In this document: positions 26,348 through 34,611 of the stretch, piece after piece
How the letters are laid out: each line of letters begins with the position of its first letter
How positions within the stretch are numbered: position 1 is the stretch's first letter
Assembly (NCBI GenBank): GCA_965220875.1
Contig: OZ244849.1
Span: 62,001 to 126,000 of the forward strand
Direction: 5' to 3'
DNA length: 64,000 nt
Source of the DNA: WTFY01 sp965220875
GTDB taxonomy: Bacteria; Pseudomonadota; Gammaproteobacteria; UBA4575
The notes under the pieces: generated by a model
Database searches by the model: none
What the model saw: only the letters and a program-made list of their open reading frames with translations
Told to the model about the DNA's origin: nothing
Position numbers and translations under genes: made by a program

Positions 26348-27400
26348 TCAGCCCTTGCTGCATGCGGCCTGGACGGCGGTGCCTTTCTCGTACCAGGGCT
26401 TCGTACGGTTGACGATGCTGACGACGGTCAGCATCACCGGCACCTCGATCAGCACCCCGACCACGGTAGCCAGCGCCGCACCGGATTTTATGCCGAACAG
26501 GCTGATGGCAGTAGCTACTGCCAGTTCAAAAAAGTTGCTCGCACCGATCAGCGCCGAGGGAGCGGCAACACAATGCACTACCCCGAATCGCCGGCTCAGG
26601 TAGTACGCCAGGCCTGAATTGAAGTAGACCTGGATGACAATCGGTATCGCCAGCAGCACGATGACAAGAGGCTGGCGGACGATCTGCTCGCCCTGGTACC
26701 CGAACAGAAGGACAATGGTAGCCAGCAGGGCCACGATCGAAACCGGTCCAAGTGCCTCCAGCACGGCATGCAGCCGCGTCTCCCCGCCAAGCCTCAGCAG
26801 CAAGCGGCGCAGGGCCTGGGCAAGAAATACGGGGACCAGGATATAGAGCACTACGGACAGCAGCAGCGTGCTCCATGGCACCGTGATCGAGGAAATCCCC
26901 AGCAGCACCCCGACGATCGGGGCGAAGGCGAAGATCATGATCGTGTCATTCAGGGCAACCTGGGTCAGCGTGAAGTGAGGCTCGCCACGGGTCAGGTAGC
27001 TCCAGACAAATACCATGGCCGTGCACGGGGCTGCAGCCAGGATGATCAGGCCAGCAATGTAGGAATGAATCTGGTCTTCGGGCAGGTACGGCCGGAACCA
27101 GTAGCCGATGAACAGCCACCCCAGAGCGGCCATCGTGAAAGGCTTGACCGCCCAGTTTACGAACAGGGTCACCCCTACCCCGCGCCAGTGCTCACGTACC
27201 TGGTGCAATGCACCGAAATCGATCCTGGTGAGCATCGGGATGATCATCAGCCAGACCAGCACTGCGACCGGCAGGTTGACACGGGCCAGCTCCAGGTCCG
27301 CCAGGGCATGGAACTGTGCGGGGAAAGCGTGTCCCAGCCACGTCCCGAGAATGATGCACAACGCGACCCAGACGGTCAGGTAACGCTCAAAGATCGACAT
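26348..27400 (-). CDS. acr3: Arsenite efflux permease Acr3
   Basis: The 350-residue ten-helix protein is the Acr3 type of arsenite exporter, which extrudes As(III) using the proton gradient. The family's essential cysteine lies in ILAAAPCTAMVFVWSYLT, with TLTQVALNDTIMIFAFAPIV after it and PSALIGASNFFELAVATAI near the C-terminus. It lies 15 bp after arsC and is the last gene of the arsR-arsC-acr3 cassette. Confidence 0.95.
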   Translation of the reverse strand: MSIFERYLTVWVALCIILGTWLGHAFPAQFHALADLELARVNLPVAVLVWLMIIPMLTRIDFGALHQVREHWRGVGVTLFVNWAVKPFTMAALGWLFIGYWFRPYLPEDQIHSYIAGLIILAAAPCTAMVFVWSYLTRGEPHFTLTQVALNDTIMIFAFAPIVGVLLGISSITVPWSTLLLSVVLYILVPVFLAQALRRLLLRLGGETRLHAVLEALGPVSIVALLATIVLLFGYQGEQIVRQPLVIVLLAIPIVIQVYFNSGLAYYLSRRFGVVHCVAAPSALIGASNFFELAVATAISLFGIKSGAALATVVGVLIEVPVMLTVVSIVNRTKPWYEKGTAVQAACSKG

Positions 27401-27415
27401 GGAACGGGATCCTGG

Positions 27416-27946
27416 CTAGGCGGTTTTCGCTTCGGGTTCCTCTTCGGGCATACCGGTCTTTCCAATCTCCTCCAGCCGCTCCTGCAGGCTCAGCCGGTCA
27501 AGGGAATGGATGGGCAGGCAGGTAAAAATACTGATCCGGTTGGTCAGCATCTTCATCGTGTCGTTGAATGCAACGATCCTTTCGGTTTCCGTTCCCTCGA
27601 AGGCTGCCGGATCCGCCATGCCCCAGTGCGCGGTCATCGGCTGACCGGGCCAGACCGGACAATTTTCCTCCCAAGCCCTGTCACACAGCGTGAACACGAA
27701 ATTGAGTTCCGGGGAATCAGGCCGGGCAAACTCATCCCAGCTCTTGGAACGCAGGTTATCCACGAGATAGTTCTGCCTTCTCAGCACGTGCAGTGCCATG
27801 GGGTGAATTTCGCCTTTCGGCACGCTGCCGGCACTGAAGGCGCGAAAGCGCTTCTGGCCAAGCCGGTTCAGCAGCGCCTCGGCCATGATACTGCGTGCAG
27901 AATTCCCGGTGCACAGGAAAAGTACGTTATAGGCATGCTCGCTCAT
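27416..27946 (-). CDS. arsC: Arsenate reductase, thioredoxin-linked ArsC (LMW-PTP fold)
   Basis: The 176-residue protein reduces arsenate to arsenite for Acr3. It has the CX5R phosphatase loop (LCTGNSARS) near residue 11 and the redox cysteines in FTLCDRAWEENCPVWPG, the thioredoxin-coupled type. A tail of about 20 mostly acidic residues (MPEEEPEAKTA) extends past the fold. It lies 27 bp downstream of arsR. Confidence 0.93.
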   Translation of the reverse strand: MSEHAYNVLFLCTGNSARSIMAEALLNRLGQKRFRAFSAGSVPKGEIHPMALHVLRRQNYLVDNLRSKSWDEFARPDSPELNFVFTLCDRAWEENCPVWPGQPMTAHWGMADPAAFEGTETERIVAFNDTMKMLTNRISIFTCLPIHSLDRLSLQERLEEIGKTGMPEEEPEAKTA

Positions 27947-27973
27947 GTTGTTCTACCTCGCTGGATCTTCATG

Positions 27974-28315
27974 TCATTTTGTTCTGCATTGGTCTGCGGG
28001 TTTCTGGATGAAGGGGTAACAAATGACCTGATCTCCTGCACAACAGTCTTCCAGCAGGTAATGAATCAGGGACCGCATCACGTCATAGTCCGCACAATAA
28101 CGGATCATGCGCCCGTCCCGAACACCCCGAACCAGGCCGGCGCGCGCAAGGATTCCGAGATGTGCAGACATGGTGTTTTGCAACACGCCAAGCCTCTTGG
28201 CGATCTCGCCTGCCGCCAGTCCAGTGGGACCCTCCTGCACCAGCAGCCGGAATACATCCAGCCGGGTCTCCTGGGAAAGCGCGGACAATGCATCAAGTGC
28301 GGTTGACTGGTTCAT
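27974..28315 (-). CDS. arsR: ArsR-family metalloid-responsive repressor
   Basis: The 113-residue winged-helix repressor has the recognition region LAAGEIAKRLGVLQNTMSAHLGILARAGLV. Cysteines near the C-terminus (LLEDCCAGDQVICYPF) are positioned like the As(III) sites of C-terminal-type ArsR proteins rather than the helix-3 site of the E. coli type. It is first in the arsenic operon and presumably represses it through the palindrome just upstream. Confidence 0.9.
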   Translation of the reverse strand: MNQSTALDALSALSQETRLDVFRLLVQEGPTGLAAGEIAKRLGVLQNTMSAHLGILARAGLVRGVRDGRMIRYCADYDVMRSLIHYLLEDCCAGDQVICYPFIQKPADQCRTK

Positions 28316-28332
28316 ATACTAATAATCCTAGA

Positions 28333-28344
28333 TATATCGATATA
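28333..28344. promoter_or_regulatory. Perfect 12-bp palindrome upstream of arsR (putative operator)
   Basis: TATATCGATATA is a perfect inverted repeat starting 18 bases upstream of the arsR start codon in an AT-rich promoter-like stretch. Position and symmetry fit an ArsR operator; binding is inferred. Confidence 0.5.
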
Positions 28345-28360
28345 ATACAAGGATCGGAAC

Positions 28361-28646
28361 GCAAACCCCTTCATTCCCGCGAAATCACGGCCCATCGGTG
28401 CAGGATTCGCGCAAATGGTTCACGGCAGGTGAGAATGCAGGCCCGGCAGAGGACGTGCAGGAGGCAAGGACGATGCATTGGAAAAGCCGCACCGCTATTT
28501 GCACAAGATGAACTGAAAACAAAGGACGCTGCCCGTGTTCTCGTCAGGCAAGCCAGTGAAACCAGCCACTTGTTAGCGAAACGTCCAGCGCATGCGGCTC
28601 GGTCCATCCATGCAGGACATGTCCCCGATACGGACCCTGACGTCAA
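28361..28646. other. Intergenic region without recognised content
   Basis: Between the ars promoter and tRNA-Pro I see no gene with family support and no repeat. Open frames here have no recognisable domain or ribosome-binding site. Confidence 0.5.
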
Positions 28647-28723
28647 TGGTCGGGGCAGAGGGATTTGAACCCCCGACCCTCTGCTCCCAAAGCAGATGCG
28701 CTACCAGACTGCGCTATGCCCCG
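28647..28723 (-). tRNA. tRNA-Pro (anticodon TGG)
   Basis: The minus strand reads CGGGGCATAGCGCAGTCTGG, with anticodon stem TCTGC/GCAGA around loop TTTGGGA (anticodon TGG), and ends TCTGCCCCGACCA with encoded CCA. Confidence 0.96.
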
Positions 28724-28798
28724 GTACCGGGTATACACTTCATGCAAGTTGCGGAATTATAACTGACGGCGGATCATACGTCCCGGCACCAACCCGGG

Positions 28799-30199
28799 TC
28801 AACCTGTCCGGAAACCCGGTTCCTGGACAGCCGGGTCTGCACGCTGTGCAAGCATGGATACCAGCCGGTCGGACAGGCCTTCAAAACTTCCATTGCTGAG
28901 AACCAGGATGCTGTCCCCCTCATGGGCCTCATGCATCAGAATGTCCAGGATTGCATCCACCGAAGTGTACACGTGGGCTTCAGGAATCATGCGCTCTGCG
29001 AGGTCACGAATCGACCACTGGAGACCGCCCGGTTCCAGCATCATCACCCTGTCTGCTTCGCCAAACGCGTGGACGAGCGTGTCGGCGTGGACCCCGAGCC
29101 GCATGGTATTGGATCGGGGCTCAAAGACAGCCACGATCCTGGCTTGCGGCTGCTGTGCCCTGAAGGCCGAGAGCGTCGCGGTGATCTCGGTGGGATGATG
29201 TGCAAAGTCATCGTAGACCCTGATTCCGCCAAACGTTCCCTTGTGCTCCAGTCGCCGCTTGACCCCTGAAAAGGATTCCAGGGCGCGGCATGCGTCTTCC
29301 ACTCTCACCCCGGCATGTACTGCCGCAGCGACTGCAGCGGCTGCATTCGCGATGTTATGCCGTCCGAACACCCCTGGCGCACAGGTACCGCATGGCTGCC
29401 CGCGCCTTTGCAGGGAAAACCGCGATGCACCCTCCGCCGGGTCCGCAAACCAGGTCGCAGAAGCATCCACCGCTGAAAAGGACTCCACTCCGGTCCAGCA
29501 CCCCATTTCCAGGACATCCCGGATATTGCGGTCATCATGATTGAAGATGATCCTCCCCCCACCCGGCACGATCCGCACCAGGTGGTGAAACTGCCGCTTG
29601 ATATCCTCGATTCCGTCAAAAATATCCGCATGGTCGAATTCCAGGTTGTTGAGGACCAGGGTGTGCGGGCAGTAATGGAGAAACTTCGAGCGTTTGTCAA
29701 AAAAAGCGGTATCGTATTCATCGGCCTCGATCACGAAGTGCCGTGACTCCGAAAACCTGGACGGATACCCGAAATTTTCAGGCACCCCACCAATCAGAAA
29801 ACCCGGCTCCAGCCCGGCAGATTCAAGTATCCAGGCCAGCATGCTGGTCACAGTGGTCTTGCCGTGTGTGCCCGCTACGGCCAGCACCTGGCGGCTCCGC
29901 AGGACATGTTCGTGCAGCCAGGCGGGCCCGGACGTGAAAGGCAGGCGCCTATCAAGCAGGTATTCAAGCACCTCATTGCCGCGGGTCATGACATTGCCCA
30001 CGATGACCTGATCGGGCACCGGCACCAGGTGTTCTGCTGAATAGCCCTCCTTGATCTCGATGCCTGCCATGTCCAGCTGCGTGCTCATGGGCGGGTAGAC
30101 ATTGGTATCCGAACCTGAAACCTCGTGCCCGAGCTGCCGGGCAATGATTGCCAGGCTGCCCATGAAGGTACCGCAAATGCCCAGGATATGGATGTGCAT
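28799..30199 (-). CDS. mpl: UDP-N-acetylmuramate:L-Ala-D-Glu-meso-DAP ligase Mpl
   Basis: Mpl re-attaches recycled murein tripeptide to UDP-MurNAc in the cytoplasm. The 466-residue product (ATG at 30199) starts MHIHILGICGTFMGSLA and has the ATP loop AVAGTHGKTTVTSMLAW, NNLEFDHADIFDG and YDDFAHHPTEITATL, all Mur-ligase landmarks; the HILGICGTFMG start is specific for Mpl over MurC. The ATG shares one base with the stop of the upstream membrane-protein gene (TGATG), indicating coupling. The frame continues 47 codons further upstream but that part is not homologous. Confidence 0.96.
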   Translation of the reverse strand: MHIHILGICGTFMGSLAIIARQLGHEVSGSDTNVYPPMSTQLDMAGIEIKEGYSAEHLVPVPDQVIVGNVMTRGNEVLEYLLDRRLPFTSGPAWLHEHVLRSRQVLAVAGTHGKTTVTSMLAWILESAGLEPGFLIGGVPENFGYPSRFSESRHFVIEADEYDTAFFDKRSKFLHYCPHTLVLNNLEFDHADIFDGIEDIKRQFHHLVRIVPGGGRIIFNHDDRNIRDVLEMGCWTGVESFSAVDASATWFADPAEGASRFSLQRRGQPCGTCAPGVFGRHNIANAAAAVAAAVHAGVRVEDACRALESFSGVKRRLEHKGTFGGIRVYDDFAHHPTEITATLSAFRAQQPQARIVAVFEPRSNTMRLGVHADTLVHAFGEADRVMMLEPGGLQWSIRDLAERMIPEAHVYTSVDAILDILMHEAHEGDSILVLSNGSFEGLSDRLVSMLAQRADPAVQEPGFRTG

Positions 30200-30657
30200 C
30201 AACCCGGCATTTTCCCGGCAATGAACAGCTCGAGCACCACGATCTGCAGCAGGGCATAGCCCACGCTGAGGGCGATGCCGTAACTCATCGCGGAGGACAG
30301 CGCCTTGCTGAATATGAATCCGTACACGATCACCACCCATACGAAAAGGGCCAGTCCTGTCACACCGAAAAACAGTTCCGCCGTTCCCCCAAGCTCCATG
30401 TACCTGATCGAATAGCTGCTGGGAATGGACACGATATTGATCAAGGTTACGGTTCCCAGCATGGCACAGAAGGTCTGAAGGAACCGCTCCGGTTTTTTAA
30501 GCAGCAGGATTCTTGCAAAGGCGAAAGACAGGAACAGGCCGGCTATGCTGGACAGCACGGCCGCCTTCGCAGTGTAGACCATTGAGCCGATCAGTATGGA
30601 GACTGCGAAACTGACGACAAGCAGCGTACCCAGCAGCATGTGCGAATGCGGCAACAT
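30199..30657 (-). CDS. Membrane protein of unknown function, coupled to mpl
   Basis: The product is about 152 residues from the ATG at 30657, chosen because GGGAGGG lies about eight bases upstream; the longer frame to 30714 has no ribosome-binding site. Four or five hydrophobic helices are visible (for example HMLLGTLLVVSFAVSILIGS and LFFGVTGLALFVWVVIVYG). I do not recognise the family. Translational coupling to mpl may hint at a cell-envelope role. Confidence 0.6.
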   Translation of the reverse strand: MLPHSHMLLGTLLVVSFAVSILIGSMVYTAKAAVLSSIAGLFLSFAFARILLLKKPERFLQTFCAMLGTVTLINIVSIPSSYSIRYMELGGTAELFFGVTGLALFVWVVIVYGFIFSKALSSAMSYGIALSVGYALLQIVVLELFIAGKMPG

Positions 30658-30759
30658 CTCCGGACCCTCCCGCAGCAGGCAGATGTTGCAGATTGTCTTC
30701 ACGCTTCCCGTCATGAGTCAGACGCCACGAGAACAGCAGATGCCCGGATCAGACATGGC

Positions 30760-31515
30760 TCACAGAAACCCGTATATACCACGCTTGGACGGTGCCAGCA
30801 TCCAGGCACGAAGCAATTCAACTTCCGGTGTACCTTGCAGGTTTTCAGCAGGCTCACCTGCCTTGAGTTGCCGATAGGCCTGTTCCAGGCGGGCATAGCG
30901 TTCACCCCTGATGCCTGCACGGCGCAGGCCAATAGAGTTCAGGCGGTAATGCCGGACCGGCTCCCCGCCAAGCAGGCAGTACGGTATCACGTCCTTGCGT
31001 ACCGGTGTGTAGCCCGCCACCATGGACAGGCTTCCAATGCGTATATGCTGATGCGTGCCGACATGCCCCCCCAGGTTGGCTCCGTCGCCAATTTCGATAT
31101 GCCCGCTCAGGCCCACGTACGCCGTGAGCATCACGTCATCCCCGAGCTGGCAGTCGTGCGCCACATGCGAATAGCACATCAGGTAACACCTGTGCCCGAT
31201 ACGGGTGGGGGCGTCCGGATTGGTTGAGCGGTGTACGGTGCAGTTTTCACGGAAAATATTTTCATCACCGATCTCGATCCAGGTTTCACCTCCTGCAAAA
31301 GACGTGTCCTGGGGCAGTCCCCCGAGAACCACCTGCGCGTGCAGGCGGTTGCCGGAGCCCAGCCTGACGAACGGGTGAATCACGCAATGCGGACCGATTT
31401 GCGTACCCGGCCCGATGACTACCGAATCTTCGACTACGCTGTACGGGCCGATGGTCACATCAGGGGCAATCTGGGCACCTGGTGAAATCACGGCAGTAGG
31501 ATGTATGTTAGGCAA
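30760..31515 (-). CDS. LpxA-like acyl-ACP:UDP-sugar O-acyltransferase
   Basis: The 251-residue left-handed beta-helix protein closely follows LpxA, which puts the 3-hydroxyacyl chain on UDP-GlcNAc in lipid A synthesis. Hexapeptide repeats run from IHPTAVISPGAQIAPDVTIG onward, with HRSTNPDAPTRIG, the catalytic-histidine stretch YSHVAHDCQLGDD, and an LpxA-type helical C-terminus (GLRRAGIRGERYARLEQAYR). It stands alone here rather than in the usual lpxD-fabZ-lpxA-lpxB cluster, so it could be a second copy with another substrate or a relocated lpxA. Confidence 0.82.
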   Translation of the reverse strand: MPNIHPTAVISPGAQIAPDVTIGPYSVVEDSVVIGPGTQIGPHCVIHPFVRLGSGNRLHAQVVLGGLPQDTSFAGGETWIEIGDENIFRENCTVHRSTNPDAPTRIGHRCYLMCYSHVAHDCQLGDDVMLTAYVGLSGHIEIGDGANLGGHVGTHQHIRIGSLSMVAGYTPVRKDVIPYCLLGGEPVRHYRLNSIGLRRAGIRGERYARLEQAYRQLKAGEPAENLQGTPEVELLRAWMLAPSKRGIYGFL

Positions 31516-31696
31516 GCCTGAAAACTGAATCTGTTGCTAATCTGGTCCTGTAAACCCGAAAAACGGCAATCGGGCAACCGTGTATCGGACACCCGGCTGA
31601 ATCCTGTCCCATTTTAGCAGAATCCTGTCCTGCCGCCGCGTCTAAATTGCCAGGCAGGCAAGCGCCTGCGCGTCCTGCAAACCGGCAGAAGCCGGT

Positions 31697-33715
31697 TCAT
31701 TCATCCTGCAATATCTCAAGCAAGTCCTGCTCAGTCAGTACCCGAACACCCAGCGAACGGGCCTTGTCGACCTTGGAACCCGGATTCTCCCCCGCAATCA
31801 CCGCATGGGTTTCCCCGGACACGCTGCCGGTTACTTTCGCACCCAGCGCCTTCAACTGCGCGGCAGCCTGAGTTCGGGTGAACTGTTCCAGGCGGCCCGT
31901 GAGGACGTAGGTCTTTCCGGCGAGGGACGAACGGGCTGTCCGGGAACCGGTCATGACCTCCCATTCGATTCCGGCTTCTCTCAGCCCGGCAATCACTTCC
32001 TGGTTATGCGGCTGCCTGAAAAACACGTGGATGTTTTGTGCGATCACGGGACCCACATCGGGGATGCCCTGCAACCGTTCAGGATCGGCCTGCACCAGGG
32101 GGTCCAGGTCCCCGAAATGATCGGCCAGCGTGGCAGCCGTGGCCTCCCCCACACCGCGAATTCCCAGGGCATATATGAAACGGGCGAGCGTGGTACGCCT
32201 GCTTTTCCCTATTGCCTCCAGCAGGTTTGCCGCGGACAGCTCACCCATTCGCTCCATGCCGGCAACCTGTTCATTCGTGAGGTGATATATGTCCTTGACA
32301 CTGGAGATCAGCTCCTCCTCCACCAACTGGTCAACCAGCTTGTTCCCGAGGCCTTCGATGTCCATTGCCGTCCTTGATGCGAAATGCTTTATTGCGCCCT
32401 TGCGCTGGGCCGGGCAAAACAGGCCCCCGCTGCAGCGGATGACCGCCTCACCTTCAACCTGTACGACCTCCGCACCGCATTCCGGACAAGCAGCGGGCAT
32501 CTCGATGGCTCCACCCCGTACGGCATCCGGTTTCAAGACGGTCTTCACGACTTCCGGTATCACGTCCCCTGCCCTGCGGATGATGACATCGTCTCCCACC
32601 CTGACATCCTTGCGCCTCACTTCATTCATGTTGTGCAGGGTGGCGTTGCTCACGGTCGCCCCGCCTACGAAGACAGGGTCCAGGCTGGCAACCGGCGTCA
32701 GTGCACCCGTGCGACCGACCTGGAACCGGATACCGGTGACGCGGGTCATGGCTTCCTGGGCAGGAAACTTGTGAGCGACTGCCCAGCGGGGTGCCCTCGA
32801 GACCATGCCCAGCGCTTCCTGCAAGTTCAGGTCATTGACCTTGTACACGACTCCGTCCATCTCGTAGTCCAGCGATGATTTCCTGCCAAGAATCTCCTCG
32901 TAATACTCCAGGCATTCCCTGAAGCCTGATAACTGCCGAACCTCGTCACACACTTTCAGACCCAGATCCTTCAGGTACTGCAACGCCTCATACTGGGTCC
33001 GTACGGGAGTGAGTCGTTCAATATGGCTGGCACTGTAGAAAAAGACATCGAGCGGGTATCTCGAGGTCTCGCCAGGATCAAGCCGGCGAAGGGCTCCCGC
33101 CGCGGCATTCCGGGGATTCACCAGGGTTTTCCTGCCCTCGTGCCTGGCCTGGGCATTGTACCTTTCGAACCCGGACCTGGACATGAAGACTTCCCCGCGC
33201 ACCTCCAGTCTTTCCGGCCTGGCCTCGATGCTTTGCAGGCGCAGCGGAACAGAACGGATCGTGCGGATGTTTTCCGTGATGTCTTCACCCGTAAACCCGT
33301 CCCCCCGTGTAGCACCGCGCACCAGTGAGCCCCTTTCATACAAGAGGCTCACTGCCAGGCCGTCGATCTTGGGCTCGGCGGTATACTCGATCTCGCGGCT
33401 CTCTCCCAGGCGATCCCTGATGCGTGTTTCGAAGGCCTCCAGTTCGTCAGCATCAAAGACATTGCCCAGCGAGAGCATCGGCACCTGGTGTTCTGCCGGA
33501 GCAAATGCATCAAGCGGCTTTTCACCGACCCGCTGAGTCGGCGAATCCGGCGCGACCAGTTGAGGGTGGTCTTCCTCAAGTTTCTGGAGTGTCCGAAACA
33601 ACGCATCGTACTCGGCATCCGGTATGACCGGATCATCCAGTACGTGATACGCATAACTGTATCGCTCCAGGTCCTCACGAAGCTTGTTGATCCGGTGCTC
33701 GACCGAGCGGGTCAT
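31697..33715 (-). CDS. ligA: NAD-dependent DNA ligase LigA
   Basis: LigA seals nicks during replication and repair using NAD+. The 672-residue protein has the N-terminal NAD-binding Ia domain, the adenylated lysine in YTAEPKIDGLAVS (about residue 116), the OB fold, the four-cysteine zinc finger (CPECG to CSGGLFCPAQ), helix-hairpin-helix repeats (GIPDVGPVIAQNIHVFF) and a C-terminal BRCT domain (LAGKTYVLTGRLEQFTR). Length and order are standard. It follows zipA and smc on the same strand. Confidence 0.98.
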   Translation of the reverse strand: MTRSVEHRINKLREDLERYSYAYHVLDDPVIPDAEYDALFRTLQKLEEDHPQLVAPDSPTQRVGEKPLDAFAPAEHQVPMLSLGNVFDADELEAFETRIRDRLGESREIEYTAEPKIDGLAVSLLYERGSLVRGATRGDGFTGEDITENIRTIRSVPLRLQSIEARPERLEVRGEVFMSRSGFERYNAQARHEGRKTLVNPRNAAAGALRRLDPGETSRYPLDVFFYSASHIERLTPVRTQYEALQYLKDLGLKVCDEVRQLSGFRECLEYYEEILGRKSSLDYEMDGVVYKVNDLNLQEALGMVSRAPRWAVAHKFPAQEAMTRVTGIRFQVGRTGALTPVASLDPVFVGGATVSNATLHNMNEVRRKDVRVGDDVIIRRAGDVIPEVVKTVLKPDAVRGGAIEMPAACPECGAEVVQVEGEAVIRCSGGLFCPAQRKGAIKHFASRTAMDIEGLGNKLVDQLVEEELISSVKDIYHLTNEQVAGMERMGELSAANLLEAIGKSRRTTLARFIYALGIRGVGEATAATLADHFGDLDPLVQADPERLQGIPDVGPVIAQNIHVFFRQPHNQEVIAGLREAGIEWEVMTGSRTARSSLAGKTYVLTGRLEQFTRTQAAAQLKALGAKVTGSVSGETHAVIAGENPGSKVDKARSLGVRVLTEQDLLEILQDE

Positions 33716-33834
33716 GACAACATTCCTCTACCGGGCCTGCGGCATGTGAAAGCCGGGTCATTCAATGCTTGCAACCTTGCAGGACCTGGAGCGGTGTCCG
33801 GAAAATATTTTCCTGCGGTATACAATGCCTGGGA

Positions 33835-34572
33835 TTACTGGGTGTGGTTGGGATGTTTCAATATGAAAAGCTGCACGTCTTCCTTCATCCGCGTTATTGC
33901 CTGCGGGTTGAGGCGGTTGCGTGATTCATCCAGCAAGTCCCCTCGCAGTCGCTCGGCCGTCTTCTTCGCAGCCTCCATCATGATGTTGAAAGCCTTCAGG
34001 CCTTTTTCCGGGCCAGGAAGACTCATCACGAAACTGATTCCCGGTGTTTCAAACTTGTCCATCCTGTCCATGTCGAAGGTGCCCGGCTTGACGGCATTGA
34101 CGATGCTGTACATGGCTCTCTTGCCGCCGCGTCGCTTGACCTTCTTGTGAAATACGTTCATCTGGTCATACTCAAGCCCGAACTCCCTGGCAATGCCGAC
34201 GATATCGGAACCGTTGAACATGCGCGGGCGTTTTGCCATGACATGCAGGATAACCAGCTTGCTTACCTCGGGTTGTTTTTCGGCCTCCTGCCCCAGCAGG
34301 CTCGGCTGGTAGCCGGGACCTGTTTCTTCCTCATGCACTTCCTCCACTTCCGGTTCGGGAACATCCTCCTCGTCCAGCAGCCCGACTTCCAGGGGATCCA
34401 CGGCAGGAACAGGTCCGGAATCCGGCGGTGTGGGCAGGGGATCCGTATCAAAATCAAAGTTCTCGAATTTGCGCTTGCGCGACTTGCGGCTTTTGGACCA
34501 TCCCCACAGGTATACAGCAACCAGCAACGCCAGCCCAGCCACCAGTAAGGCTATTCGCAGTTCAGTTTCCAT
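33835..34572 (-). CDS. zipA: Cell-division protein ZipA
   Basis: ZipA anchors the FtsZ ring to the inner membrane. The 245-residue product has an N-terminal membrane helix (LRIALLVAGLALLVAVYLW), a basic patch, a short acidic/proline-rich linker and the C-terminal FtsZ-binding domain (VILHVMAKRPRMFNGSDI to the end). The linker is shorter than in E. coli. It lies between smc and ligA, the conserved gammaproteobacterial order; 39 bp separate it from smc. Confidence 0.93.
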   Translation of the reverse strand: METELRIALLVAGLALLVAVYLWGWSKSRKSRKRKFENFDFDTDPLPTPPDSGPVPAVDPLEVGLLDEEDVPEPEVEEVHEEETGPGYQPSLLGQEAEKQPEVSKLVILHVMAKRPRMFNGSDIVGIAREFGLEYDQMNVFHKKVKRRGGKRAMYSIVNAVKPGTFDMDRMDKFETPGISFVMSLPGPEKGLKAFNIMMEAAKKTAERLRGDLLDESRNRLNPQAITRMKEDVQLFILKHPNHTQ

Positions 34573-34611
34573 ATGTCCTGTCAGGTAAAATTTTTGAACA
34601 GCGGATGACAG

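Noticed and set aside
26768..28306. A 512-codon plus-strand open frame across the ars cassette
   Set aside because: It is antisense to acr3, arsC and arsR, all of which have full family motifs; its product is low-complexity and charge-rich.
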